Positions 1-11,100 of a stretch of 64,000 nt of DNA are shown here, piece by piece; position 1 is the stretch's first letter; each line of letters opens with the position of its first letter. The translations under genes were made by a program, and so were the position numbers. The notes under the pieces are model-generated. The model saw only the letters and a program-made list of their open reading frames with translations. It searched no databases and was not told the origin of the DNA. Source of the DNA: Cyanophora paradoxa (lineage: Eukaryota; Glaucocystophyceae; Cyanophorales; Cyanophoraceae); the NCBI GenBank assembly GCA_004431415.1, contig QPMI01000496.1, forward strand, positions 186,001-250,000. The letters are read 5' to 3'.

Positions 1-375
1 CCAGCGCCTTAATGCGCTGGCCATATGCATGCATATATGGCACCGGCGCGGGCCCGACGCGTACGTCGACAACGTCACTGAGAGTCAACGGGCCCGATAT
101 CGATGGCGAAGCCGCGCGCCACGTCGCGTCGCGGGACTGCTGCGCGCCGCTTGAATGCAGCTGCGCGCCGCGCGGTGATGCCGCGCTGGCAACAGCCGCG
201 GCTCACAACACCAGATTCCAGAGCGACCCCAGGTTTTGAGCGGCTTAGCGTGCCTCCAAGCAGCGCAGCCTGGCTGAGCGACTCTCCCGCGCCAAGTGGG
301 ATCCCCGTGGTGGCCCTCGGAGTGGCCCGAGTGGCCCGGAGTGGGCGGTTCCGGGGTACAGTCAGCAGCAGCAAG
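1..375. other. Upstream flank of ribophorin I, no gene seen
   Basis: No convincing coding exon was found on either strand. The stretch is GC-rich, with an alternating CATATG/GCATGC palindromic patch near position 25 and short repeats of the word GTGGCCC around 310-345. It should hold the promoter and 5' UTR of the ribophorin gene, but no defined element is recognisable. Confidence 0.5.
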
Positions 376-3170
376 ATGGCTGGTTTCCTCAGGCCAGCGC
401 TCCTGGCGCTGTTGTTCGCGCAGGCTGTCTTTGCCGCGCAGCTTTACACGGGGCTCGTGAACGAGGACGTGTCGCGCGACCTGGACCTGTCGACCCAGGT
501 TGCGACCGTCGGCGCCAAGGCGACGATCAAGAACACCGGCTCGCAGTCGGTCGATCACTTCTACGTCGCGGTGCGGGCTGCGCTGCACCCGCTTCTCGCG
601 CACATCAAGGCGGAGGATGCGGCGGGCGCGCCGCTCACGGTGACCAAGGACACGGTGGAGTCGTCTGCTCCCGCGTGCGTAGTGCATCCCTCGTCGAACC
701 GGCCGCGCGCTAGATGCGCCGGGGCCGCGCCCGAGCTTGAATGTGTCCGCGCACACTGACTTGGTCTCCCTCTTCCGCATATCCCGTGGCGCTCGTCGTC
801 GTCCTCGCCTCCCTTCACATCCTCCACCCGTCTTCTATCGCACGTTCTCTGCTCGCCGCGAGTAGTGGCACCGTGTTCTACAAGGTCCAGCTCGCGTCGG
901 CACTCGCCCCCGGCGCGTCGGTCACGACCTGGACTAGCTTCGTCTACACCAACGTCTTTACTGCGTTCCCGGCCGAGATCTCGATGACCGAGACGCAGCT
1001 GATGAAGTACGAGGGCAACTACTACTACTTCAGCCCGTACACCACGCAGAAGCAGAAGACGAAGGTCAAGCTCGCCAGCTCGAACATCCTCTCGAAGAGC
1101 GAGCTCAGCCCGACGTCGGTCTCCGGCGACACCGTCACCTACGGCCCGTACTCGGACGTCGCCGCGTTCTCGTACAGCGCCATGTCGCTGCACTTCGAGC
1201 ACACCCGCCCGTTCGCCGTCGCGACGCTCCTCCAGAAGGACCTGGAGGTGAGCCACTGGGGCAACCTTGCCGTTGAGGAGCACTACCTGCTGCGCCACGC
1301 CGGCGCGGCGCACAAGGGCTACTTCTCCCGCTACGACTATCAGCGCAACCCGATGGGCGCCGGCGTCGCCTCGATCCGCTCCATTGTCTCCGTCCTCCCC
1401 TCCTCCGCCTTCGAGATCTACTACCGCGACGAGGTCTCCGCGCACGCCCGCCGGCCCGCCCTTCCCCGTCCTCACACGCGTTCGCGCGCTCTCTTTCTTT
1501 TCCTTGCCAGATCGGCAACATCTCGACGTCGGCGATCAACCCGTCGGACAAGGGACTCGAGGTCGAGCTCGTGCCGCGCTTCCCGCTCTTCGGCGGCTGG
1601 AAGACGGACTTCCTCTTCGGCTACAACCTCCCGCTCTCCGAGTTCCTGCGCTCGCTCGGGGGCTCCCGCTACGCGCTCTCCTTCCCCTTCGGCTCCTCCG
1701 TCGAGGGCCTCGTCATCGACGAGCTCGCCGTGAAGATCATCCTCCCCGAGGGCGCCACGTGCGTTTCGAGACATTACTCCGGAGTATCGAATTCGACCGG
1801 CGTAATTTGATCCCGCCGCGCCGGGCCCGCGCAGCGACATCAAGTTCGAGGTTCCGTTCGGGATCGACGGCGAGGAGCGGGGCACGCACTTCGCGCACCT
1901 CGACTTCGCCGGGCGCCCGACGCTCACCATCCGCAAGAAGAACGTCGTCGGCGAGCACAACGTCAACTTCAAGGCGAGCCGATCCGTTTCTCCACTCCGC
2001 AGAAGCCGCGCGGACCTCTGCCTTACCTCTCCGTGCAGGTGACGTACCGCTTCTCGACGCTCTCGCTCCTCCGCAAGCCGGCCACGGTCATCGTCGCCTT
2101 CCTCGCCTTCTTCGCCGCCTGCATGGCCTACGTCCGCTTCGAGCTCCCGATCTCCAAGGACGCCGAGTACGCCGCCAAGGAGCGCGAGGTGCGCGGGGCC
2201 TCGGGGCCGAGGGCGAGCGCGGGCGGGGAGCTCACGCGCTTCTTCGCGCTCGCAGGAGAAGGTCCACGACGTCCTCCGCCGCTTCCGCGAGCAGATGGAC
2301 CTCCGCGACGAGCGGTGCGAACGAAGTGGCGGGAAGCGGGGCGGGCGGGTCGCCGCGCCGGCTAGCTGAAACCGAGGGCGGGGGCGGGGGCGGCCCCGTC
2401 CGCGCCGGTCGCTGCGGCTGACGTACCCCGCAGCTACGACGTTCTGCAGGTGTCCCACGCGGCGCACATGGGCGGCAAGAAGCGCAAGGAGGAGTACGAC
2501 GTGCGCCGTTTTTTGAATTTCGAAGCGCGCTCTTGAATCTGGGCGGACTCGCGTTCACCGGCCCGCCGCAGGCCGACGAGGCCGCCGTCAAGAAGGCGTG
2601 CAAGGGCGCCGACGAGGTGGTGCGTACCCCCCTACAGCTTCTTCTTCCCCGTCCCCAGCATAGCCTCCTCGCCCTCCCCCTCCCCGCCCGCCCTCTCCCC
2701 GCCCCCCCGCCCTCTCCTCGCTCGTCCCTCGATCAAGCCTGTCCCGCAGGGCGCGGCGCTGGCCAAGGAGATGGAGGAGTGGGACGCCAAGAAGGCGGCC
2801 AAGCTGGCCGAGGTTTGCCCGCTCCGCCTCTAACTTGGAGCCCGCAAGCTCCGGAGCCGTGCCCGGCCCGGCCGGCCTGGCTCTTCGCTGAGCGCGCGCC
2901 CCGCCTCGCCGCAGGTGCTGCAGAAGGAGAAGCGGCGCTACAGCGAGCTCATCGCGCTCTTCGCAAACGAGCGCCAGAACCAGCGGGCGGGGACCAAGGT
3001 CCTCGCCACCGCCATCGCCAAGGGCCGCGAGGGTGCGCGCCCCCTGCCCGCCCGCCCTCTGCTCGCCCGCCCCCCTCCCCTCCCCGACTGACCCCGCCCG
3101 GGCAGACCTCGACGAGCTCAAGGCCGAGATCGACGAGCTCCTCGAGGACCTCGCCGGCGCCTCGCAGTAG
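376..3170 (+). CDS. RPN1: Ribophorin I, oligosaccharyltransferase subunit 1 (OST1/RPN1)
   Basis: Non-catalytic subunit of the ER oligosaccharyltransferase, which moves the preassembled glycan from dolichol to Asn-X-Ser/Thr of nascent chains. Eleven exons join in phase: 376-674, 866-1433, 1511-1758, 1835-1973, 2039-2188, 2256-2314, 2434-2500, 2572-2619, 2750-2812, 2915-3032, 3106-3170. They give 607 residues, the usual length for the family. A hydrophobic signal peptide (MAGFLRPALLALLFAQAVFA) opens the protein. Family landmarks follow: NEDVSRDLDLST, EGNYYYFSPY, EVSHWGNLAVEE, FSRYDYQRNP, RFPLFGGWKT, VKIILPEGA. A single membrane helix (VIVAFLAFFAACMAYVRFEL) lies near residue 440, followed by a charged cytosolic tail. 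Intron 4 (1974-2038) begins with GC instead of GT. The start is fixed by the signal peptide. Confidence 0.96.
1974..2038 (+). other. GC-AG intron in ribophorin I
   Basis: The coding sequence reads up to AAG at 1971-1973 and resumes in phase at GTGACGTACC at 2039. The intron between starts GCGAGC and ends GTGCAG. Both flanks match conserved ribophorin I sequence (VNFK, then VTYRFSTLSLL), so the junction is well supported and the donor is GC. The donor looks like the common local donor GTGCG with T replaced by C. Confidence 0.8.
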
Positions 3171-3614
3171 GCTTCTGCCCAGGCTCGTTGTTTTCCAGCG
3201 AATTCGAAGCGATTCTCGTGCATCGCCGGTCGCATCGGGCCCGGGGGGGGGGGGTCGAGGCCGGACCCGTTGCAGGGGGCTGTGGCTTTAGCTGAACCAG
3301 CGCTCGGAGGCTCAAGCGCTGGCAGATGATGGGCCGGTGGCAAGCCGCGCGCCGACCGGAGGGCCCGGGCCGACTCGGCAAGGCGCCGGCGCCAATAGCA
3401 AGACTGTAAAATCGCATGCGCATGCGAGCCGTGGCGAGCTTGGATTATCGATGCTTCAACTCCACCGGCACCGGCCCCCCCCCTGCATCGCTGTGACGCC
3501 CAGTATACTCCAGGATCAGGGATCAGAAGGCTGAGCGCATTCGAACTGCAGTCGGGCGCATTCGAATACAGAACACTGCATTGAATACCTAGATCTAGAG
3601 CCGAACTCCCTGTG
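3171..3614. other. Intergenic, convergent 3' ends of ribophorin I and DENR
   Basis: No coding exon was seen. The stretch holds a G-run near 3242-3253, a C-run near 3474-3483 and two near-repeats of GCGCATTCGAA around 3535-3565. It should contain both 3' UTRs and polyadenylation signals, but no canonical signal stands out. Confidence 0.5.
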
Positions 3615-4584
3615 CTACCGGGCTTTCACCTTCTTGCCGCCATCCTCTATGAAGAATATGCGATCCTCGGGGACCTGGGGCCGAGGGCGGCTCAGGCGAC
3701 GTGGCGACGCCGGCGCCGCGGCGGTATTCGGGGGCGAGGGCGCGCGCGCCGAGCCGCGCACGTCGAAGTTCTCGAGGACGATGTCCACGACGTCCTCCTT
3801 CACGTCGCCCTGGATGTCGATCTCGTCCGCGACCGGGCCCTTGACCACCGACGCGCCGCACGAGAACTTCTTCGCGAACAGCTTCGCGGCGTCCTGTAGC
3901 CTCACACCTGCAGCAGGCGCGTCAGGCGCGCGCCGCGCTTGCGGGCCCCGGCTGGCGCGCGTTGCACGCGCGCGAACCGAACTTGTCGAGACCAGTAACT
4001 GTCGTTACGAATTTCCGCTTGTTGCGGTTCTCTTTCTTGATCGTGACCATGGGGTCCTCGCCCTAGACGCGTGTGGTCGGCAAGCCTGCAATTGACGGGT
4101 GGGCACCGCGCACGGGCCCGCGTACCTTCTTCTTCTTCTTAGGCTCTGCCGGCTTCTCTTCAGGCTTGCTCGCTCCGGCTGCACGCGGTGGCCGGCTTAC
4201 TTGCCGTGGGGAGTGTTCCAAGCGCGAGCGCACCACTCGAGCTTCCTTCGCCGCCGTCCCCGCCCTCAGATACAGCGAGCTTCTCCATCTGCTTGTCCAC
4301 GGATGCTGCAGACGCGCGGATCGCTTGCAGGGCGCGGGTGCGATGGCGGGTTCCGCACCATCGCCCTTAAGGCCCGGATACATCTCGGGGCAGTGCTGCA
4401 TAAGCCACGGCTTACATCGGTCGAAGTGCGGCCCGTTCTCGCAGTACTCGGGCGGGAAGCCGCACACTGCAAGCTGCCGTCAGCCCTACGGCGCGATGCC
4501 AATGCCGCACGACGCACCGCCGCAGTAAACGATCCTGAGGGGCGCGGGCGCGGGGCCCTTGGCCTCCTCGCTCACGTCCGCCAT
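3615..4584 (-). CDS. DENR: Density-regulated protein DENR/Tma22, SUI1-domain translation factor
   Basis: DENR works with MCT-1 in 40S recycling and re-initiation on the small ribosomal subunit. The start is the ATG at 4584 (MADVSEEAKGPAPAPLRIVY). The N-terminal DENR zinc-binding motif is visible across the first splice: YCGVCGFPPEYCE, then a Cys-rich KPWLMQHCPEMYPGLK segment. A short acidic exon (DKQMEKLAVSEGG) and a lysine-rich linker (KPAEPKKKKK) follow. The C-terminal SUI1 domain contains VTIKKENRNKRKFVTTVTGL, then AAKLFAKKFSCGASVV, DEIDIQGDVKEDVVDIV and the ending PEDRIFFIEDGGKKVKAR before TAG at 3615-3617. The spliced protein is about 195 residues, normal for the family. It lies downstream of IleRS on the same strand, with a separate 0.5-kb spacer. 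Confidence 0.92.
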
Positions 4585-5132
4585 TCTGCGATTGTTTGTA
4601 TACGTACCCCCTAAGCCCAAGCTCACTTCTTGTGGCCTCAGGGCCTTGCCAAGTTGAAGGCTTGAACTCGAATTCGAAGTGCGCATGCATGCAGGCGCCG
4701 GCCACGCTGCGCTACGGCCCACGGTGGACGGTCTAGTTCTTTCCTTACGAAGTTACTGAAGCTTCCTCCCCTCTGCGAGAGGCGCCCGGCCATATAACTT
4801 GAGAATCGCGCGGACTTGAGATCCGCCTCTAGAATCGTTGGGGAGAATGAGAATTTAAAAAAATATATATTCACATGTAGCCCTTCCCAAGAAAGAGTCG
4901 GGGGTCGACTCGGGGCCACATAAATTTCTCGCACTCTTGAAAACTGCAGCTGCGTGCTGCCCCGCGGGAGGGGCGGGCGGGAGGGAAAGCCGCCATTAAA
5001 ATCGTGGGAGGGGTCGACATGAATCACGCCGCAGCGCCGGTGGCGAGGCGCTCCGCGACAGTGAGGAAGACCTGCGGGGCGCGGTCCCTATAGTTAGCTT
5101 CGGCGCGCGTTTGCTTTCGGGATCAAAGCTTA
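4585..5132. other. Spacer between IleRS 3' end and DENR start
   Basis: About 550 bases with lower GC than the flanking genes, including an A/T patch (AAAAAAATATATATTC) near 4856-4871. It should hold the IleRS 3' UTR and the DENR promoter (both genes read leftward). No exon or defined element was recognised. Confidence 0.45.
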
Positions 5133-8100
5133 TTAAGAGAACTTGTTAAGCTTATATTTAGATGAGAGCTGCTTGGAACCGACCTCCTTCCCGCGGGTGA
5201 GCTTGAGGAGCTTGCCGTCCAGGTGCACCTCCAGGGACGCTGCGAAGGCGGATTTGGGATCAACATTCGATGCGGACGATTCGAGCTGGGGGCGGGTCGG
5301 GCAGCGCACAGCCCGGGGCGGCCAGGGTCTTCTGGAGGCGGCCGTAGTCGCGCGAGGCGAGCCACCACTGCACGGCCGCCGGGTCCGCCCCCGCCGCCTG
5401 CTCGCGTGGGGTCAAGTCCTCCGCGAAAGGGGCCCGCCCGGAGTCGAGCGCGGACCTTGACGGCCGCGGAGCTGGCGACGACGTGCGCGCGCGTGAGCGT
5501 CACGACGAACTTGGACGCGTTGATCTGAGGGTCGCGAGAACTCAACATTCAAAAATTCAAATTTAAATTGGCGGGGGGGTACCTCGCGCTCGGCGGAGGC
5601 GAGGACGCAGGAGCAGGGCACGCGGGCCGAGCCCGGGAGCACCGGCCGCCCCGAGAGCGACTTCGCGATGAAGTCCGCCTGAGAGGAAAGGGGGGGAGGG
5701 GTTATCGTTGGGCGCGAAGAAAGCGGAACCGGCCGGGTTCGAACCTGGGTCTCGAGGACGCGGGCGACCTCCTTGCCCGAGCCCTCCGGGTCCTTGACCT
5801 GCGGGCGGGGGAGGAAGAAGTGAGCCGTGGGGGGCTGACGGGTGGCAGAAGGGAGGAGGGAGCTCGTAAGGAGGCAGCTACGAGAATCGCGTTTCTTTCG
5901 GTAATCGCGTCCGCGGTTCTAGGTTGGAGAGGAGCGGACGGGGGCCCATAGAAAGTTGGCGGGGTCGGGGCCGAGGGCCGGGGCGGTGCGGGGCGAGGGG
6001 CCGGGCCGGGCCGGGGCGGGGCGGTGCGGGGCGAGGGGCGGGGCGGGGCGGTGCGGGGCGAGGGCAGGGGCGGGGCGGGGCGAGGGCCGGGCCGGGCCGG
6101 GCGGGGCGGGGGCAGGGGCGGCTACTAGTTGACGGATGGAAAAACACGTGACGGAAACCTAGGCTCAAGAAGAGCGGTATGTAGGCTCGGGAAAGGGAGC
6201 GGAGGGGGCCGTACAAAGAAGGCCGAAGGGGGCGGGGCGGGGCGGGGCGGGGCGGGGCGGGGCGAGGCAGGAGCGGGCGGACCTCGAGGAAGACCTCGAT
6301 GTCGTCCTCGGGGAGGAGCCCGGCCTCCTTCCGCAGCTTCTGCACCCGGTTCACCACCTCCCGCGCCGTCCCCTCCTCCCGCAGCGACGCGTCCTGCCGT
6401 TGCGCGTTGCGGCGGAGGGGAAGTTAGGCGGCGGTAGCGGGCGCCGCCCTCGAGGAAGCGAGGCGGGGGCCGGACCTCGCGGCAGTCGATGAGGACGAGG
6501 ACCCTCCCGTCGCCGTCCGCCTCGAAGTGCGACATCTCGCCCTGGGAGGGGGGTACGCGTTCAGAGGGGGGAAGGGAAGGGGGGGCGGAAAGGAAAAGGG
6601 CGCGCCTGGGACTTGAACTCGCGGACGACCTTGATGTCCTCGGCGCCCAGCGCGTGGCCCTGCGCGCCGCGGGGCTAGGCTTAGCGGAGGGGAAGTGGCG
6701 GATGGTTCAGCTCGGGCGTTGGCTTGGGCGCTTGGGCGCCAGGGTCTGGGAGGCTGGCAGCTAAGCGGGCGTGTCGGCCTTCTTCGGAGTCCTTCGGAGT
6801 AGAGACGCTTGGGAGGGGAAGGCGGGCGGCGCGACCTCGAGGGTGATGGAGCCGGACTCGATGAAGGCCTTCACTTGCTCGTGCGTCAGCGCTGCCCGGG
6901 GGGGGGCGCCGCGTGAGGGGGGCGGGGGCGAGGAGGGGGAGGAGGGGGCGGGGCGGGCACCCTTGATGGCCTTGGCGACGGCGCCGAGGGCCTTGCCGAG
7001 CTTGGGGCCCAGCACCTGCGCCCAGCTCCGCCTCAGCGCGCAAGCGGCAAGGACGGAAGGGATGTTTTCAGGAAGGAGGGCGGGCGGGCGGGCCTTGGAC
7101 TCGGCGTCGGCGGAGTAGCGGACGAACTCGCCCTCGTCCGACACCGTCCGCAGGCCCTTCACGTTCAGCTCCTGCGGGGGGGGCGGGGGCGCGGCTCTGA
7201 GAAGGCGAGGCGGGGCGAGGGGTGCGGAAGGCGCGGACGGTCTGGACGTAGGCCTCGAGGGTGCGGATGTCGGCGAGGTACTGCCCGTCCTTGTGCACCA
7301 CGATCACCTCCTTCACCGGCAGCTGAGGGAGGGGAAGGAAGGGGTGAGAAGGGGCTGAGGGGAGGGGAGGGGAGGGGTGAGGGACCTTGAGGGGGATCTT
7401 GCGGCGGTCGCGGATGCCGCGGCCGAGCTCGATCACCGTCTGCATCCGCGACACGGCCCTGCGGGGTCGGCCGTCAGCCGGGCCGGCGTCTCCCAGCCTC
7501 GGGGCGGGGCGGACTCCTCGATGCGGGGGTTGAAGAGGTGCTCGTTGGGCTTCGGGAACTCGCAGAAATGCACGCCTGCGACGGGGCGCGAGGAGAGTGA
7601 GCTAGAGCCAGAGAGAGGGGAGAGTGCGGGGAGAGTGCGGGGCGCGGGGGCGGGGGCGGGGGCGGGCGGGCGCACTGGCTTGCTGCTGGGGGGCGGGGAG
7701 GAGGGCCTTGAGGTTCTGGTAGAAGGCCTCCGCCAGGAACGGCGTGAACGGCGCCTGCGCCCGCCCCTCAGAGGCGCAGGCGCTGCGCGGCGCCCCTCTT
7801 CCCCGGCATCCGGCCCTCCCGCCCCGCGCGGGGCCCCGGGGGCGGCGAGGCGAGGGGAGCGGACCATGGCGGTGGAGAGGGTGAGGAGGACCTCGTAGAG
7901 CGCCCGCAGAGAGAGCGTCGCCTCCTCGGGGCCCTCCGACCCCTTCAGCCGCCGCCGGTTCGACCGCACGTACCTGCCCGCCCCCGGCCCCTCAGACGCG
8001 GCAGACCGTGGGGGGGGACAGGGGCGCCGCCGGGGGTGGGGCGGGGCGGGGCGGGACGGGGCGGGTCGGGGCGGGGGGCGGCACCAGTTGGTGAGGTCGT

Positions 8101-11100
8101 CGACGAGCTTGAGGAGGCGGGGGACGACCGTGTACAGGCGGTACTCTGCGGGGGGCGAGCTCAGGCGGCGGCACGGGGGCGCGGGGGCGGTGGATGCGGT
8201 GGGAGCGGGGCCGGGGCGCACCGCCCATCTCCTGGCGCACGAACTTGATGAGGGAGGTGCAGGAGGCGAGGATCCACCTGCGCAGCGTCAGCCCCCGGGC
8301 GCGTTCTTGGGCTTGGCCTGGCCCAGCTCTGCTACGCGGCGCACCGGTCGGTGATGTTGTCGCTCTTCAGCACCGCCTCCGCGTCGGGCACCAGCGGCTG
8401 CGGGGGGGTACAGTCGCACCCGGCGGGGGCGGGATAGGGGGAGAGGGGGAGGGGTTACGAACCGACGGGAGCGCCCGGGCGCACTGCACGAAGAAGCGGT
8501 ACGCGTTGTACCTGGGAAGAAGGTGGGTACATCTTTTAGAGCCTGGGTACAGGGTGCGGAAAAAAGTGGCGGGGGGTACCACGGGAGGAACACGTCCTTG
8601 ACGACGTCACGGACGCCGGCCTGCGGGGGAGGGGGGGATGAAGGTTCAGGGGTACATTCTCCAAACCATCCGCCCCTCCCTTCTGGGGGGGTACAGCGCC
8701 ACAGGGTCACCTGGTTGAAGCGGAGGGGCTCGGCGCGGACGACAGGGCTGTTGATGAGGTAGAGGCTGCGGGCCGGCGCGCCGCCGCGTCAGCGGAAGCC
8801 GGCCGGGAGGGGCGGGGGAGGAGAGGGGCGGGGGGGTACCGGAGGGCGTCGGCGCCGTGCTCGTGGACGACGTGGAGGGGGTCCGGGTAGTTCTTCAGCC
8901 GCTTGCTCATCTTCTTCCCGTCCCTGCCAGGCCGGGCTCGGAGGCCGGGCAGGCTCGGAGGGCGGGCGGGCAGGGGCCGGGGGAGCGGGGCGGGGGTACG
9001 GACGCGGCGAGGACGAGGCCGTTGACGACGCAGTGCTTGAAGGCCGGCCGCTCGAAGAGCGCCGTCGCGATCACCAGCAGCGTGTAGAACCAGCCCCGCG
9101 TCTGCGGGGCGGCCCTCGGAGGGCGCCGGGGGAGGGAGGCTTGGCCCCCGCGATCCCGCCCTCTCCCAACTGCCCCGCCGGCCCGCCCCGCCCCGCCCCG
9201 CCCGCCCACCCCCTCGCACCTGGTCGAGGCCCTCGGCGATGAAGTCAGCGGGGAGGTTCCGCTCCAGCAGCTCCTTGTTCTCGAACGGGTAGTGCAGCTG
9301 GAGGGGGGGGTAGGAGGTTAGGGGCGGGCGGGGGGAGGGGATGGGGGTAGGACGCACCTGGCCGTAGGGCATGCTCCCCGACTCGAACCAGCAGTCGAAG
9401 ACCTGGGTGGGGGTGTAAAGGTAAAGTCCGGGGAGGAGGGCGTCGGGCGGAGTCGGGGAGGGGTACGCGCCTCGTCGATGCGCTTGAGGACGCCGCGGCC
9501 CGTCTTCGAGGGGATCGTGATCGAGTCGACGCTGCGGGGGGTTACGGTATTACGAGACGACGAGAACAACGAGGAAGGGGCCCCGCGGGGGTTCGAGCGC
9601 ACGTCTCGCGGTGGAGGTCGTTGACCTTGACGCCCGAGAGCTGGTGCAGCTCCTCGACGGACCCCACGACGACGATCTTGGAGGGTTACAGCATCAAAGC
9701 GGGCCTCGGGGGTACCCGGGACGGCGACGGGATGGGGGGTACCTCCTGGTAGTCCTCCGAGGTCCAGATGGGGAGGGGGGTACCCCAGTAGCGGTTGCGG
9801 GAGACGGCCCAGTCGCGCGCCTGCGGAATAAATTTGAGTGGTACGCTCAGAGGCGGGTCCGGGGCGGGGCCAGAGGGGGGACGGCACCTCGGTGAGCCAG
9901 TTGTGGAAGCGCTTCATCTGAACCGCCTCGGGGACCCTGCGCGGCGGCGAGGGGGCGCTTAGGAGATGAAAGGGAAGAGCTACGCGAGAGGGCTTCGAGG
10001 AGCACGGGGGGCTGACCACTTGGACTGGAGGTTGTTGGCGGTGAGCTTCTCCTTGATCTCCTCCACCTTGACGAACCACGACGGCACCGCCTGCGCCAGG
10101 CCCCGCTCGGGCGGGGCGCGGGCGCGGGCGGAGGCGGGGGGGCGGACGCGGTAGATGAGGGGGGTCTCGGAGCGCCAGCAGAAGGGGTACGAGTGGACGA
10201 GGGTGCCCGAGGAGACGAGGCGGCCCCGCGCCTTCAGCAGCTTCGTGATCTCCTTGTCCGCCTCCTGCGGGCAGGCGGGCGGGCCGGCGGGCGGTTGTCG
10301 GAGGAGGGGGGCGACAGGGGGCGTGGGGCGGGGCCGAGGCCGTTTCCGTCCCGGCCGGACCTTGACGTGGAGGCCCTTGAAGTCGGGGACCTCCTCCGTG
10401 AAGCGCCCGTTCGGGTCCACCGGGCACACGATGTCTGCCCGGGGGGTGGGGGGGGGATGGAGGGGCGGGTGCGGGCGAGGGCGGGCGGGCGGGCGGACCC
10501 TCGCCCTTGGCGATGACGCCGTGGTTGATGCAGACGCGGTAGTCGTCCTCGCCGAACGCCGGCGCCTGCAGCCGGGCGGGGCGGGGCGGGCCTCAGCGGC
10601 GGCGCCCCCGGGCGGGATGGCTGGGGGATCTTAGGTCTTCCGAGGGCGGGCGTCCCCCTCTCCAGGAATGCGCGAGCTTTCAAGGGCGGGGGCCCCCCAG
10701 GCCCCTCCCCCGCCGGCTTGCGGCGAGCCCCCCCGCCCCCGCCCCCGCCCCCGCGCGCCGGGCACCTGGTGGACGATGCCTGTGCCCGAGTCGCTGGTGA
10801 CGTACCCGTCGCAGCAGACGCGGAACGCCTGCTCCTGGTTCACCCGCTTGTCCTGCCCGGCGCCCCGCCGTCAGATTAGATCCAAGAAGCAAGATCCAAT
10901 CTAGTCGGAGGGCAAGCCGCGAGGGGGCGGCTTGGCGGGGGGAAGCCGCGGGGCGCAAGGGGCGCCCGGGCGGGGGCGGAGCGCCCCCCCGGTCCGGGGC
11001 GGGCGGGCGGGCGGACCGTGACGAAGTAGTCGAAGATGGGGACGTACTTGGTCCCCTTCAGCTCCGCCCCCTTCATCTGGGGGAGGGGCGCGTCAGGGCG

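Noticed and set aside
5725-5760. tRNA-like word GGTTCGAACC in an IleRS intron
   Set aside because: It matches only the T-loop core. No A box at the right distance and no cloverleaf pairing.
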